From Inhella crocodyli (GTDB lineage Bacteria; Pseudomonadota; Gammaproteobacteria; Burkholderiales; Burkholderiaceae_C): a stretch of DNA of 64,000 nucleotides. Positions 55,967 to 64,000 of the stretch are shown in pieces. The notes under the pieces were generated by a model that saw only the letters and a program-made list of their open reading frames with translations, did not search any database and was not told the origin of the DNA. The DNA is taken from assembly GCF_004004565.1 (NCBI RefSeq), contig NZ_SACM01000006.1:124001-188000 (forward strand), read 5' to 3'. Numbering within the stretch: position 1 is the stretch's first letter; each line of letters starts with the position of its first letter. The translations under genes were made by a program, and so were the position numbers.

Positions 55967-57244
55967 ATGCCGTCCACCGCGCTGACCCCAGATCGCCGCC
56001 GTCCGTCGCTGGTTCGGCGTTTGACCTGGACGAGCTTGGGGGTCATGGCCCTGGCCCTCTTGCTGAGTGCCGCCTTGTTGGCTTGGGTCACCTACCGCCA
56101 CCTCCAGGGCGAGCAGGTCCGCAGTGCGGAACAAGGGGCCAGCCTGTTGATCGAGAACCTGGCGCCGACCTTGGCGTTCAAGGACCCCGTGGCCGCCGAC
56201 CGCGTCTTGCGTGGCCTGCGCCAACGGGGCGACTTGTTGGAGTTGCAGGTGTGGACGGCGGCAAACACCGGTTTCGCCGACTGGCGCGCTGCAGGGCGCG
56301 GCATGACGGCCTGGACGCGTGGGGGCGAGGGCACGCACTTGGACCACGAGGGCATGACCTTGGTGCGCCCCATCCGACTGCAGGGCGAGTTGCTGGGTTG
56401 GTTGGTGTGGCGCGAGTCGTTCTCGAGCCTGAATGCCAGCTTGGCCCGTCTGGCCCTGTGGGCGTTGGGCGTGGCCCTGGCGGCATGTGCGGCCGCCGGC
56501 TTGGCCTTGGCGTGGGTGCAGCGACAGGCCTTGACACCGCTCGTGGACCTGAGCCGTTTGGCCGAGCAGGTGGCCGACGGCCAGGACTACGGGTTGCGCG
56601 CCCAGGTGGGGCGGCAGGACGAGGTCGGCCGCCTGGCCACGCGCTTGAACGGCATGTTGGCGCGCATCGAGGCCGCCGACCGCGAGTTGAAGCAACAACT
56701 GCGGCAGGAGCAGCGGGCCGGCCAGGCGCTGCACCAGTTGGCCCACCGCGATCCTTTGACGGGCCTGCTCAACCGGCTGGCTTTCGAAACCGAATTGGCC
56801 GAGCGCTTTGCGCAGTTGGGCCGCGGGGGCCTGGCGCTGTTGTTCATCGACCTGGACAACTTCAAATGGGTCAACGACAACCTGGGCCATGCGGCGGGCG
56901 ACGCGGTCTTGGTGGAGGTGGGGCGCCGCATGTCTCGCGAGTTGCGCAACACCGACAGCCTGTTCCGATTGGGCGGGGACGAGTTCGCGCTCTTGGTGGC
57001 CCCGGTCAGCGACCCGGGGGCCGTTGCCCACCTCGCCGGTCGCCTCGTGGCAGCGGTTCGCGAGCCCTTGAATCTGCAGGGCCAGTCGGTGCCGGTGGGG
57101 GCCACCGTGGGTCTGGCTTTTGCGCCAGATGACGCAGGAACGGCCAGCGATTTGTTGCGCGCGGCCGACGCCGCCATGTACGCTGCCAAGCGTGCCGGCA
57201 AAAACACCTACCGCCGCGTGGCCGACTTGGCCCCGCCTGCCTGA
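55967..57244 (+). CDS. Membrane diguanylate cyclase (CHASE8-like/HAMP/GGDEF)
   Basis: 425 residues. Two membrane helices (about 23-47 and 165-187) bracket an about 115-residue periplasmic region with AEQGASLLIENLAPTLAFKD, like the CHASE8 domain of YfiN/TpbB. A HAMP domain follows (about 188-245). The GGDEF domain has LFIDLDNFKWVNDNLGHAAGD and an intact active site GGDEF (about 336-340), preceded by an RNTD I-site five residues before it, so product inhibition is expected. It makes c-di-GMP from GTP. A YfiR-like gene two genes downstream suggests the periplasmic domain is regulated by it. Confidence 0.93.
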   Translation: MPSTALTPDRRRPSLVRRLTWTSLGVMALALLLSAALLAWVTYRHLQGEQVRSAEQGASLLIENLAPTLAFKDPVAADRVLRGLRQRGDLLELQVWTAANTGFADWRAAGRGMTAWTRGGEGTHLDHEGMTLVRPIRLQGELLGWLVWRESFSSLNASLARLALWALGVALAACAAAGLALAWVQRQALTPLVDLSRLAEQVADGQDYGLRAQVGRQDEVGRLATRLNGMLARIEAADRELKQQLRQEQRAGQALHQLAHRDPLTGLLNRLAFETELAERFAQLGRGGLALLFIDLDNFKWVNDNLGHAAGDAVLVEVGRRMSRELRNTDSLFRLGGDEFALLVAPVSDPGAVAHLAGRLVAAVREPLNLQGQSVPVGATVGLAFAPDDAGTASDLLRAADAAMYAAKRAGKNTYRRVADLAPPA

Positions 57245-57248
57245 AACC

Positions 57249-59207
57249 TTGCGCCTGCTCCTGGTCGGGGCGGGGATCGCATGGTGTGCGATCTCGGTGG
57301 CGGCGGGGGCAACGCCCTCGCCCGAGAGCGACGAGGGGCCCAGCTTGGAGTCGCTGTTGCGCACCGAGCTGCAGCGCCCTGCCGGCGACGTGGCCGTCAG
57401 CGCCGCCAGCCGTCAAAGTCGCAGCGCCGACTTGACCCCCGCCGTCACGCAGGTGGTGACGCGCCAAGACATCGAGCGCTTGGGCCTGCGCAATCTGGGC
57501 GAAGTGTTGCGGCGGTTCACGGGCCTGCAGGTTCGCGACGACAGCCTCTTCACCCGCGTCAGCGTGCGCGGCGTCGGTCCCGGTGATTTCAACGGGCGCG
57601 TGCTTTTCCTGCTGGACGGCCTGCGCTTGAACGAGAACATCTACGACGCCGCGCAGATCGATCTCGACTTCGTCCTCGACCTGAGTTTGGTGGAGCGCGT
57701 GGAGTTCGCGCCAGGGCCTGGGTCGGCCTTGTACGGTGCCAATGCGCTTCTGGGCGTGGTGAACGTGATCACGCAGCGGGCGGACCGCCTGGCCGGCGCA
57801 CAAGCCCGCGTTGGGCTGGGTGCCCGCGGTCAATGGGACAGCCGTTTCAGCTGGACCATGCGCACCGAAGGGGGTTGGGAGTGGACCGTGGCGGGTAGCA
57901 CGGCCGAGGTGCCCGACGCGCTGGCGCCTCAGGCGCTCGACCCCGAGATTGCGCGCGCGGTGCGGCCTTTTGAGTGGGACCGTGCGCGCCGGTTGGTGGC
58001 CAGTGTGCGCCAAGGCGGCTGGCTGGCCCGTTTGGGCGGATCGGACCGCGTGCGCGGTCAGTTCGCGGTGATTCCGGAGTTGGACCGGCTCGGCCAGGCC
58101 ACGGACCAGACCTACTTCCGCTTCGGCCAAGTGGCGTGGGAGGGCGAAGCTTGGGGGTGGGACTGGTCGGCCAGCGCGGCCCTGCAGCAAAGCCGCTACC
58201 GCTTCGACGAACCTTGGGCGCTGCGCGGCACGGAGCCCCCCGATACCTACCGCTTCGAGGCCTTGGGGCGCTGGTCGCAATGGGAGTTGCGGGCTGCCCG
58301 GGCCCTGGGGGACCATTTGCTGACCGCGGGGGTGGAGTTGCAGCGCGACCAGCGCCAGCGCTTTCGCTTTGAAGTCCTTGACCTGGCGTCGGATTCCTTG
58401 GACGAACGCGGACACCGTTGGGGCCTGTTCGTTCAGGACGAATGGCAGTGGGCCGAACGCCAGCGCTTGGTGTTCGGTGTTCGGCACGATCGAACGAGCC
58501 AGGGGGTGCAGCGCAGCAGCCCGCGCTTGGCCTACGTGTGGTCGCCCGAACCGGGGCACAGCCTGAAGTTGCTGTGGGGCAGCGCCTTCCGCGCCCCCAA
58601 CCGCTTCGAGCGCGTCAACAACGAGCAGGCGGGCCTGCTGCCTCCGCGCCCAGAGCGGGTGCGCAGCACCGAAATCGTCTGGGAAGGGCGCCTGGCCCAG
58701 GATTGGGCGGTGCGGGCCTCGGCCTACCACCTGGCGCTGTTGGACCCGTCGGCGCAACAGAGCGATGGCAGTTACCTCACCCAAGTGGGCCAGCGCAGCC
58801 ACGGGCTGGACGTGAGTGCCGAGCGACGTTGGGACGCGGGCTGGCAAGTGCAGGGGGGGCTGAGTGCGCAGCGCAGTCGCCTGGCCGATGGCACCGCGGC
58901 CCCCTTGAGCCCGCATTGGGTGGGTCATTGGCGGGTCAGCAGTCCCCTGTGGGACGGGGCGTGGCGGCTGTCGCTCCACGGCAGAGTGCAAAGCGCTCAG
59001 CGGGACGGCAGCGTGCGCTTGCCGGGTTACGGCCTGGCCCATGCGCAAATGCAGTGGCAGCCCCAGGCCTCGTGGACCTGGTCCCTGGGCGTGCAGAACC
59101 TGACAGCGCGGCGCTACCGCGACTCCTCCGCCGGGGCCGGCACGGGCCTCATCGAACGCCGGGGTGCCCAGTGGCAGGCTGGCCTGGTCTGGCGAGAGCA
59201 GCCATGA
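57249..59207 (+). CDS. TonB-dependent outer-membrane receptor
   Basis: 652 residues if started at TTG 57249, five bases after the cyclase stop; an ATG start exists only within the previous gene. Signal-like N-terminus (LRLLLVGAGIAWCAISVAAG), then a plug domain (about 40-165) with TRQDIERLGLRNLGEVLRRFTGLQV, RVSVRGVG, FLLDGLRLNENIY and PGSALYGANALLGVVNVIT. A 22-strand-type barrel follows, ending GLVWREQP. It imports or senses a ligand; substrate unknown. Start overlaps none, stop overlaps the yfiR-like gene by 4 bp (ATGA). Confidence 0.88.
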   Translation: MRLLLVGAGIAWCAISVAAGATPSPESDEGPSLESLLRTELQRPAGDVAVSAASRQSRSADLTPAVTQVVTRQDIERLGLRNLGEVLRRFTGLQVRDDSLFTRVSVRGVGPGDFNGRVLFLLDGLRLNENIYDAAQIDLDFVLDLSLVERVEFAPGPGSALYGANALLGVVNVITQRADRLAGAQARVGLGARGQWDSRFSWTMRTEGGWEWTVAGSTAEVPDALAPQALDPEIARAVRPFEWDRARRLVASVRQGGWLARLGGSDRVRGQFAVIPELDRLGQATDQTYFRFGQVAWEGEAWGWDWSASAALQQSRYRFDEPWALRGTEPPDTYRFEALGRWSQWELRAARALGDHLLTAGVELQRDQRQRFRFEVLDLASDSLDERGHRWGLFVQDEWQWAERQRLVFGVRHDRTSQGVQRSSPRLAYVWSPEPGHSLKLLWGSAFRAPNRFERVNNEQAGLLPPRPERVRSTEIVWEGRLAQDWAVRASAYHLALLDPSAQQSDGSYLTQVGQRSHGLDVSAERRWDAGWQVQGGLSAQRSRLADGTAAPLSPHWVGHWRVSSPLWDGAWRLSLHGRVQSAQRDGSVRLPGYGLAHAQMQWQPQASWTWSLGVQNLTARRYRDSSAGAGTGLIERRGAQWQAGLVWREQP

Positions 59208-59755
59208 GCACGCGCCGCGCGCCCTGGGGCCACGGGCTGCGGCGATGCCTGTGGGGGATCGCGTGGGCCGGGTTGGGGCTGGTGTCCCCCGTGCGGGCCG
59301 AACTTGCCATGGACGAAGCACAGTTGCGCGCGGCCCTGGTGTTGCGATTGGCGCAATACACGCAGTGGCCGGAGGTCGCCCATGGCGAGTTCCAGCTGTG
59401 CGTGGCCGGCCTGTCGCGCGGCGACGCCGAATTGCAAGCCTTGGCGCAGCGCCGGGTGGGTGCGCAAACCGTGCGGGTTCGGCGCTTGGAGCACGCGCGC
59501 GACGTCGGGGCGCAGTGCCAGTTGCTGCTGCTCGGCCACGGCGATGCGGCGGCCTTGCGCCGTTGGATGGCCCCGTTGGCCGAGGCGCCGGTGCTGGTGG
59601 TGGGCACCAGTCCCGAGGCCCTGCGGGCCGGCGTTTGCATCGCCTTGATCAACGAGCCCCAGGGCATGGCCTTCAGCGTCAACCACGGCGAACTGCGCCG
59701 CCGCGGCCTGAGCGTTGATGCGCCAGTGTTGCGCCTGGCGCGCGAGGTGCGCTGA
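59204..59755 (+). CDS. YfiR-like periplasmic protein (DUF4154)
   Basis: 183 residues with a signal peptide (about 1-32, ending SPVRA). The family pattern KAAxLxRLxxYTxWP appears as RAALVLRLAQYTQWP (about 43-57). FQLCVAGLSRGD, CQLLLLGHGD and PVLVVGTSPEAL follow, then GMAFSVNHGELRRRG. In Pseudomonas, YfiR inhibits the diguanylate cyclase YfiN in the periplasm. Here it ends a kinase-regulator-cyclase-receptor run, so it probably holds the cyclase at 55967-57244 in check. No yfiB lipoprotein is seen. Confidence 0.9.
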   Translation: MSTRRAPWGHGLRRCLWGIAWAGLGLVSPVRAELAMDEAQLRAALVLRLAQYTQWPEVAHGEFQLCVAGLSRGDAELQALAQRRVGAQTVRVRRLEHARDVGAQCQLLLLGHGDAAALRRWMAPLAEAPVLVVGTSPEALRAGVCIALINEPQGMAFSVNHGELRRRGLSVDAPVLRLAREVR

Positions 59756-59772
59756 GCCGGCGGGAGGGGCCG

Positions 59773-60537
59773 TCAGCTGAAGCCGGCCAGCACCCGCTCC
59801 AAGGCCGTGGCCAGGGGCACTTGCATGAGCGGCAAGGTGGCCACCAAGCCGAGCAGGCCCACGCTGACGGTGACGGGGAAGCCGATCGAGAACACGTTCA
59901 GCTGCGGCGCCACGCGCGAAATCACGCCCAGCATGAGGTTCACGAACAGCAGCAAGGCGACGACGGGCAAGGCCACCCAGAGCCCAATGCGGAAGATCTC
60001 CGCCCCCCACACCTGCGGCTGCGCCGCCCGCAAGAAGGCGAAGGGCTCTTGCCCCACCGGGAAGGCGTGGAAGCTGGCTGCCAAGGCCTGAATCAACATG
60101 AGGTGGCCGTTGGTGACGACGAACAAGAAGGCCACCAAGGTGCCAAAAAAGCGGGCCGTGGCCGTGCCCTGGCTGCCCGTGGCGGGGTCGAAAAAGCCGG
60201 CGAAGTTCAAACCCATTTGCAAGCCGATCAGCTCACCGGCGAACTCCAGCGCCGCGAACACGATGCGCACCGCAAAGCCCATGGACAAGCCGATGAGCAA
60301 CTGCTGCGCCACCAGCATCAAAAGCAGCGGGGGGCTGTCCAAGGGCAGCACCGGCATCGGCGGCAGGCTGGGCTGCGCCGCCACGGCAAAGAACAGGGCC
60401 AAGCCGGTGCGCACGGGCATGGGCACCGTGCGCTGGCTGAACAAGGGCATGCCAGCGAACAGGGCCAAGCAGCGGACGAACGGCCACAGCAGCGGGTTCA
60501 GCCAGGCCAGGATCTCGGCTTCGGTGAACCCGATCAT
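59773..60537 (-). CDS. fliR: Flagellar export apparatus protein FliR
   Basis: 254 residues, inner-membrane protein with about 6 spans, forming with FliP and FliQ the export gate of the flagellar type III secretion system. Family blocks PFVRCLALFAGMPLFSQR, LIGLSMGFAVRIVFAALEFAGELIGLQMGLNFA (in parts) and VALPVVALLLFVNLMLGVISRVAPQLNVFSIGFPV are clear. It converges on the YfiR-like gene with 17 bp between. Confidence 0.95.
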   Translation of the reverse strand: MIGFTEAEILAWLNPLLWPFVRCLALFAGMPLFSQRTVPMPVRTGLALFFAVAAQPSLPPMPVLPLDSPPLLLMLVAQQLLIGLSMGFAVRIVFAALEFAGELIGLQMGLNFAGFFDPATGSQGTATARFFGTLVAFLFVVTNGHLMLIQALAASFHAFPVGQEPFAFLRAAQPQVWGAEIFRIGLWVALPVVALLLFVNLMLGVISRVAPQLNVFSIGFPVTVSVGLLGLVATLPLMQVPLATALERVLAGFS

Positions 60538-60576
60538 GGTTGTGGCGCCGATTGCTTGCGCCCGCGGAGGCGCCGC

Positions 60577-60645
60577 CGCCGGGCCGCCCCAAGGCGGCGC
60601 GCGTCCCCTTGGGGGGTGGCGACCGAAGGGAGACCGGGGGCCACG
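60577..60645. repeat. GC-rich palindromic repeat, variant copy between fliQ and fliR
   Basis: Contains GCCGGGCCGCCCCAAGG and CCCCTTGGGGGGTGG followed by CCGGGGGCCA, matching in outline the 84-bp units at 60940-61184. It fills most of the 112-bp fliQ-fliR gap. Confidence 0.6.
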
Positions 60646-60649
60646 TTCT

Positions 60650-60919
60650 TCAGCCGACCGCGCCCGGAATGCTTTGCAGCACGCGTTGGATGTACTCCAC
60701 CAACTGCGTCACCATCCACGGCCCGGCGATGGCCAGGGTGGCCATGGCGGCCAGGATCTTGGGCACGAAGGACAGGGTGGCCTCGTTGATCTGGGTGGCG
60801 GCCTGCAGCACGCTGATGACCACGCCGACGACCAGGATCACGCCCAAGATGGGCGCGGCCACGAGCAGCAGCATCCACAGCGCTTGCTGCCCGACGGTGA
60901 AAACTTGTTGAGGGTCCAT
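60650..60919 (-). CDS. fliQ: Flagellar export apparatus protein FliQ
   Basis: 89 residues with two membrane spans (about 12-36 and 51-75) and family sequence TVGQQALWMLLLVAAPILGVILVVGVVISVLQAATQINEATLSFVPKI (in parts). It is a rod-base component of the flagellar export gate. Both neighbours are separated from it by repeat elements, unusual for a fliPQR run. Confidence 0.95.
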   Translation of the reverse strand: MDPQQVFTVGQQALWMLLLVAAPILGVILVVGVVISVLQAATQINEATLSFVPKILAAMATLAIAGPWMVTQLVEYIQRVLQSIPGAVG

Positions 60920-60939
60920 AGCAGCCTAGCGTGACCGAA

Positions 60940-61184
60940 GGGCGCCGGGCCGCCCCGAGCCCGGAGTGCCCCCTCGGGGGGTGGAGGAGGGCAACAGGCC
61001 CGGAGCCTGGGGGCCAACTGACAGGGCGCCGGGCCGCCCTGAGCCCGGAGTGCCCCCTCGGGGGGTGGAAGAGGGCCAAAGGCCCGGAGCCTGGGGGCCA
61101 ACTGACAGGGCGCCGGGCCGCCCCAAGCCCGAAGCGCCCCCTCGGGGGGTGGAGGAGGGCCACAGGCCCGGAGCCTGGGGGCAC
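60940..61184. repeat. Three 84-bp tandem GC-rich repeats between fliP and fliQ
   Basis: Units begin at 60940, 61024 and 61108 (GGGCGCCGGGCCGCC...) and share TGCCCCCTCGGGGGGTGG and AGGCCCGGAGCCTGGGGGC. Each unit carries a strong CCCCCTCGGGGGG hairpin. Because 84 is a multiple of 3, all frames stay open through the array. They sit in a 266-bp gap in an otherwise compact operon and resemble REP/BIME-type intergenic elements. Confidence 0.93.
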
Positions 61185-61185
61185 G

Positions 61186-61923
61186 TCATACGGCGAAGGA
61201 GGCAGCCAGCGAGCCGATGAGCAGGTTCCAGCCATCGGCCAGCACGAACAGCATCAGCTTGAAGGGAAGGGCGACGAGCACCGGCGACAACATCATCATG
61301 CCCAGGCTCATCAGCACGCTGGACACGATCATGTCGATGACCAGGAAGGGGATGAAGATGAGGAAGCCAATCTGGAAGGCGGTCTTCAACTCGCTGGTGA
61401 CGAAGGCGGGCACCAGCACGCGAAACGGCACGGCTTCGGGCTTGACGCTGGGGTCCACCTTGCCCAGGCGCGAGAACAGCGCCAGGTCGCTTTGCCGCGT
61501 TTGTTTCAGCATGAAGGCGCGCATGGGCTGCTGCGCCTTGTCCAGGGCCTGGTCGAAGCCGATCTGCCCGGTGGAGTAGGGCTGCCAGGCCTCGGCGTAG
61601 ACCTTGTCGAGCGTGGGACTCATGACGAAGAAGGTCAGGAACAGGCTCAGGCCGATGATGACCTGGTTCGGGGGGGCGGCCTGCGTGCCCAGGGCTTGGC
61701 GCATCAGGCTGAGCACGATGACGATGCGGGTGAAGCCCGTCATCATCAGCAGCACCGCGGGCAAGAAGCCCAGCGCGGTGAAGAACAGCAGGGTCTGGAT
61801 GGGCACCGAGTAGCTGGTGCCGCCCGCGCCTTGGCCGACCAGCAAAGGCAGGTTGCCCTGGGCTTGCGCCCAGGCGGCGCCACCGCCCAAGAGCAGTGCC
61901 ACGGCCGCGATCGCGCGCTTCAT
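61186..61923 (-). CDS. fliP: Flagellar export apparatus protein FliP
   Basis: 245 residues with a cleavable signal peptide ([22 protein letters not shown]), as known for FliP. Blocks [57 protein letters not shown] and [17 protein letters not shown] are diagnostic. It is the pentameric export-gate protein. The ATG overlaps the fliO stop by 4 bp. Confidence 0.97.
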   Translation of the reverse strand: MKRAIAAVALLLGGGAAWAQAQGNLPLLVGQGAGGTSYSVPIQTLLFFTALGFLPAVLLMMTGFTRIVIVLSLMRQALGTQAAPPNQVIIGLSLFLTFFVMSPTLDKVYAEAWQPYSTGQIGFDQALDKAQQPMRAFMLKQTRQSDLALFSRLGKVDPSVKPEAVPFRVLVPAFVTSELKTAFQIGFLIFIPFLVIDMIVSSVLMSLGMMMLSPVLVALPFKLMLFVLADGWNLLIGSLAASFAV

Positions 61924-62246
61924 GCCGAGCCTCCTCGGGCCCGCTGCAGCAGCTTGGCGAAGCTCGGGGCGGCGGGGGTCGGCAGGTCCTGCGGCGGCAG
62001 TTCCGTCAGCAGGTTGATCTGCTGCGCGGTGGCCCCCAAGAGCAGCCAACGCCGCGTCTCGCCCTCGCCCACTTCCACGGTCAGCAGGCGTTGGCCGGGG
62101 CCCAGGTAGGTGCTGCCCACCACCTTGGTGCCGCGCTGCACCAGGCCACCCTGCAAGGGCGAGCGCTTGAGCAGCCACAGCACCAGCGGGATGAGCGCCA
62201 CGATGGCCAAGAACCACAGCGCCGGGAGCCAAGAGGAGGAGGTCAT
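61920..62246 (-). CDS. fliO: Flagellar export chaperone FliO
   Basis: 108 residues: a single membrane span (about 6-24, [20 protein letters not shown]) and a cytoplasmic beta domain with [32 protein letters not shown] (in parts), typical of FliO. It assists FliP assembly. Starts at 62255 or 62273 are in frame; 62246 gives the usual short N-terminus. Confidence 0.9.
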   Translation of the reverse strand: MTSSSWLPALWFLAIVALIPLVLWLLKRSPLQGGLVQRGTKVVGSTYLGPGQRLLTVEVGEGETRRWLLLGATAQQINLLTELPPQDLPTPAAPSFAKLLQRARGGSA

Positions 62247-62277
62247 GCGGCCCATTGTGGGCAGCCGCCCCATGGCG

Positions 62278-62297
62278 AAAAGGCCGCTTTTGCGGCC
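62278..62297 (-). terminator. Weak hairpin between fliN and fliO
   Basis: On the minus strand GGCCGC-AAAA-GCGGCC is followed by only TTTT. It could reduce transcription into fliOPQR from fliLMN, or mark a processing point. Confidence 0.5.
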
Positions 62298-62319
62298 CTA
62301 TCCGGGGTCTTTTCGGGGC

Positions 62320-62775
62320 TTACTGTCCCTTGGACAGGCGCCGCATGCGCTCCGAGGGCGTGACGATGTCGGTCAGGCGGATGCCGAACTTGTCGTTCAC
62401 CACCACCACCTCGCCCTGGGCGATCAGGTAGCCGTTGACCAGCACGTCCATGGGCTCGCCGGCCAGTGCGTCCAGCTCCACCACGGAGCCCTGCGCCAGC
62501 TGCAGGATGTTCTTGATGGGGATGCGCGTGCGCCCCAACTCCACGGTGAGTTGCACCGGGATGTCGAGGATCATGTTGATGTCGTTGCCGCCGCTGGGCA
62601 AGGACGTCGGGGCGAAGTTCGTGAAGGCGGCCGGGGCCACCTGCTCCACCTGCGGGGGTTCGTCCACCACGGCGGTGTCGCCACCGCCCGCGCCGGACTC
62701 GGCCAGCGCCGCCGCCCATTCGGCGGCCAGGGCGTCTTGGTCGTCGCCGCCAGTGCTTGGATCGTCAGGCGTCAT
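62320..62775 (-). CDS. fliN: Flagellar motor switch protein FliN
   Basis: 151 residues: an acidic, Gly/Ala-rich N-terminal half (about 1-65) and the conserved SpoA domain (about 70-148) with DIPVQLTVELGRTRIPIKNILQLAQGSVVELD, GEPMDVLVNGYLIAQGEVVVVNDKFGIRLTDIV (in parts). It forms the C-ring base and binds phospho-CheY with FliM. Its start overlaps the fliM end by 11 bp. Confidence 0.96.
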   Translation of the reverse strand: MTPDDPSTGGDDQDALAAEWAAALAESGAGGGDTAVVDEPPQVEQVAPAAFTNFAPTSLPSGGNDINMILDIPVQLTVELGRTRIPIKNILQLAQGSVVELDALAGEPMDVLVNGYLIAQGEVVVVNDKFGIRLTDIVTPSERMRRLSKGQ

Positions 62776-63769
62776 TGCGTGCTCCCAGCCAACTGGCTTG
62801 CGAGCCGGTCAGCATCTCGTGAATCTTGATCGCGTACTTGCCGCTGCTGGTGCCGTAGTGGCAGTCGAACACGGGTACCCCATCTACCTTGGCCTTGATC
62901 ATGGCCTCGAGGTCGAGTTCGATGAAGTCGCCCGGCTTGAAAGCCAGCAGTTGCTCCACCGTGGCCGGGGCGGTGCCCAGCTCGGCCACCAGCTCGACCT
63001 GCGCGGCCTGGATCTGGTTCTTGAGCAGGTTGACCCAGCGGCGGTCGGGCTCGGTGCTGTCACCCTGCGTGGTGCTGTAGAGCACGTCGCGGATGGGCTC
63101 CAGCGTGGAGTAGGGGATGCAGAAGTAGATCGTGCCGGTGGTTTCGCCCACCTCCAGCGTGAAGGAGCTGGAGACGACGATTTCCGAAGGCGTGGCGATG
63201 GTGGCGAACTGCGGCTGCATTTCGCTGCGCACGTACTCCAGCTCGAGCGGGTAGATGCCGCGCCAGGCCTTGTGGTACTCGGCGGTGATGACCTCGATCA
63301 GGCGCAGGATCACGCGCTGTTCGGTGGGCGAGAAGTCGCGGCCTTCGATGCGCGCGTGGAACTTGCCCTGGCCGCCGTAGAGCGCGTCGATCACGGCAAA
63401 CACCAGCGTCGGGTCGCACACCACGAGCCCCGAGCCGCGCAGCGGCTTGACGGCCATGATGTTGAAGTTCGTCGGGACGACGATCTCCCGCAGGAAGTGG
63501 CTGTACTTGTGGACCTTGATGCCGCCGATGGCGACTTCCGGGCTCTTGCGGATGAAGTTGAACAGGCCGACGCGGATGTTGCGGGCGAAGCGCTCGTTGA
63601 TGATTTCCATCGTGGGCATGCGCCCACGAACGATCCGCTCTTGGCTCTCCAGGCGGTACTCGCGAATGCCACCCTCGGGGACCTCTTCCTGCTCGAGCTT
63701 TTGGCTCTCGCCGGTGATGCCCTGCAGCAGCGCATCGACTTCGTCTTGCGAGAGGATTTGCTGGTTCAT
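62765..63769 (-). CDS. fliM: Flagellar motor switch protein FliM
   Basis: 334 residues. The N-terminal CheY-binding peptide ILSQDEVDALLQGI (about 5-18) is present, then the middle CheC-like domain with GGSG-like (PLRGSGLVVCDP) and the C-terminal SpoA domain. AAGGAAG precedes the ATG. It is the C-ring switch component that reads phospho-CheY made by the adjacent che genes. Confidence 0.97.
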   Translation of the reverse strand: MNQQILSQDEVDALLQGITGESQKLEQEEVPEGGIREYRLESQERIVRGRMPTMEIINERFARNIRVGLFNFIRKSPEVAIGGIKVHKYSHFLREIVVPTNFNIMAVKPLRGSGLVVCDPTLVFAVIDALYGGQGKFHARIEGRDFSPTEQRVILRLIEVITAEYHKAWRGIYPLELEYVRSEMQPQFATIATPSEIVVSSSFTLEVGETTGTIYFCIPYSTLEPIRDVLYSTTQGDSTEPDRRWVNLLKNQIQAAQVELVAELGTAPATVEQLLAFKPGDFIELDLEAMIKAKVDGVPVFDCHYGTSSGKYAIKIHEMLTGSQASWLGARNDA

Positions 63770-63911
63770 GCCGCTTCCTTGGTCCGGGCTTCGCGGCCGA
63801 ACGCCGAGGCCTCACCCCCAAACGCGGGCGTCCAGCGGCCAGGGTGGGGCCGGGCCACTTGGGGCGCCCCATCCCGGGGAGGGTGCGCTGCGCTTCGGGG
63901 GAGGGGGCTCA

Positions 63912-64000
63912 TCACTGAACGATGAATTGGGAGAAGAGAACTTGCGTCACCGGCAGGGCCTGGGCGGCTTTCTTCTTCTTTTTCTTCTTCTTGGGGGCCT
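63912..64000 (-). CDS. fliL: Flagellar basal body protein FliL (C-terminal fragment)
   Basis: Only the last 28 codons are in the window. They read a run of eight Lys, then AAQALPVTQVLFSQFIVQ and stop. The ending VLF(T/S)xFxVQ is the FliL C-terminus, and the position just before fliM supports it. The poly-lysine stretch close to the C-terminus is unusual for FliL. The gap to fliM is 142 bp of GC-rich sequence. The rest lies beyond the window. Confidence 0.75.
   Translation of the reverse strand, partial: APKKKKKKKKAAQALPVTQVLFSQFIVQ

Noticed and set aside
60926-61189. Long frames over the 84-bp repeats
   Set aside because: Produced by a repeat length divisible by three; low-complexity product.

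Overview
The window is GC-rich chromosomal DNA from a flagellated betaproteobacterium, most likely of the order Burkholderiales. The evidence is the coding style, the cheW-cheA-cheY-cheZ and fliLMNOPQR arrangement, a PEP-CTERM protein and GC-rich palindromic intergenic repeats. I cannot name the genus from sequence alone.

Layout. (1) 1-4160 is core chromosome: the 3' part of ahpF, a YebE/DUF533-TerB protein coupled to htpX, and a ChaA-type Ca2+/H+ antiporter. (2) About 4578-42018 is a 37.4 kb genomic island inserted in the 3' end of a tRNA-Gly(CCC) gene. An 18-bp direct copy of the tRNA end lies at both boundaries (4568-4585 and 42002-42019). A tyrosine integrase lies just inside the right end, and joining the two ends rebuilds an attP that is a perfect 16-bp inverted repeat around a 7-bp spacer. 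(3) 42113-64000 is core chromosome again: PEP-CTERM protein, secreted nuclease, FtsX-type permease, chemotaxis genes, a two-component / c-di-GMP / TonB-receptor operon, and a flagellar fliLMNOPQR run cut by the window end.

Island content, left to right: an AT-rich secreted MORN-2 repeat protein; a possible replication-initiator-like protein and a divergent GIY-YIG-like protein; a type I restriction-modification operon (hsdR-hsdM-hsdS) followed by a PD-(D/E)XK nuclease with an EVE/PUA-like C-terminal region; a helical-repeat hypothetical; a 1294-residue STAND-like NTPase; an S1/P1-type nuclease divergent from an SOS-controlled umuD-umuC; an OGFr_N-domain protein with a small overlapping partner; two small paralogous proteins on opposite strands; a KAP-type P-loop NTPase; an XRE regulator; a complete type I Zorya system (zorA-zorB-zorC-zorD); a PD-(D/E)XK nuclease; an HNH nuclease; a 10-bp-period tandem array; and the integrase. 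This is a mobile defence island. No conjugation genes are visible, so it probably depends on other elements for transfer.

How the genes work together. The Zorya, type I RM, nuclease and NTPase genes are plausibly parallel anti-phage layers, and UmuDC adds SOS mutagenesis. On the right, CheA/CheW/CheY/CheZ signal to the FliM/FliN switch. A NarL-type sensor/regulator pair precedes a membrane diguanylate cyclase, a TonB-dependent receptor and a periplasmic YfiR-like protein, which suggests an envelope-responsive c-di-GMP circuit beside the motility genes.
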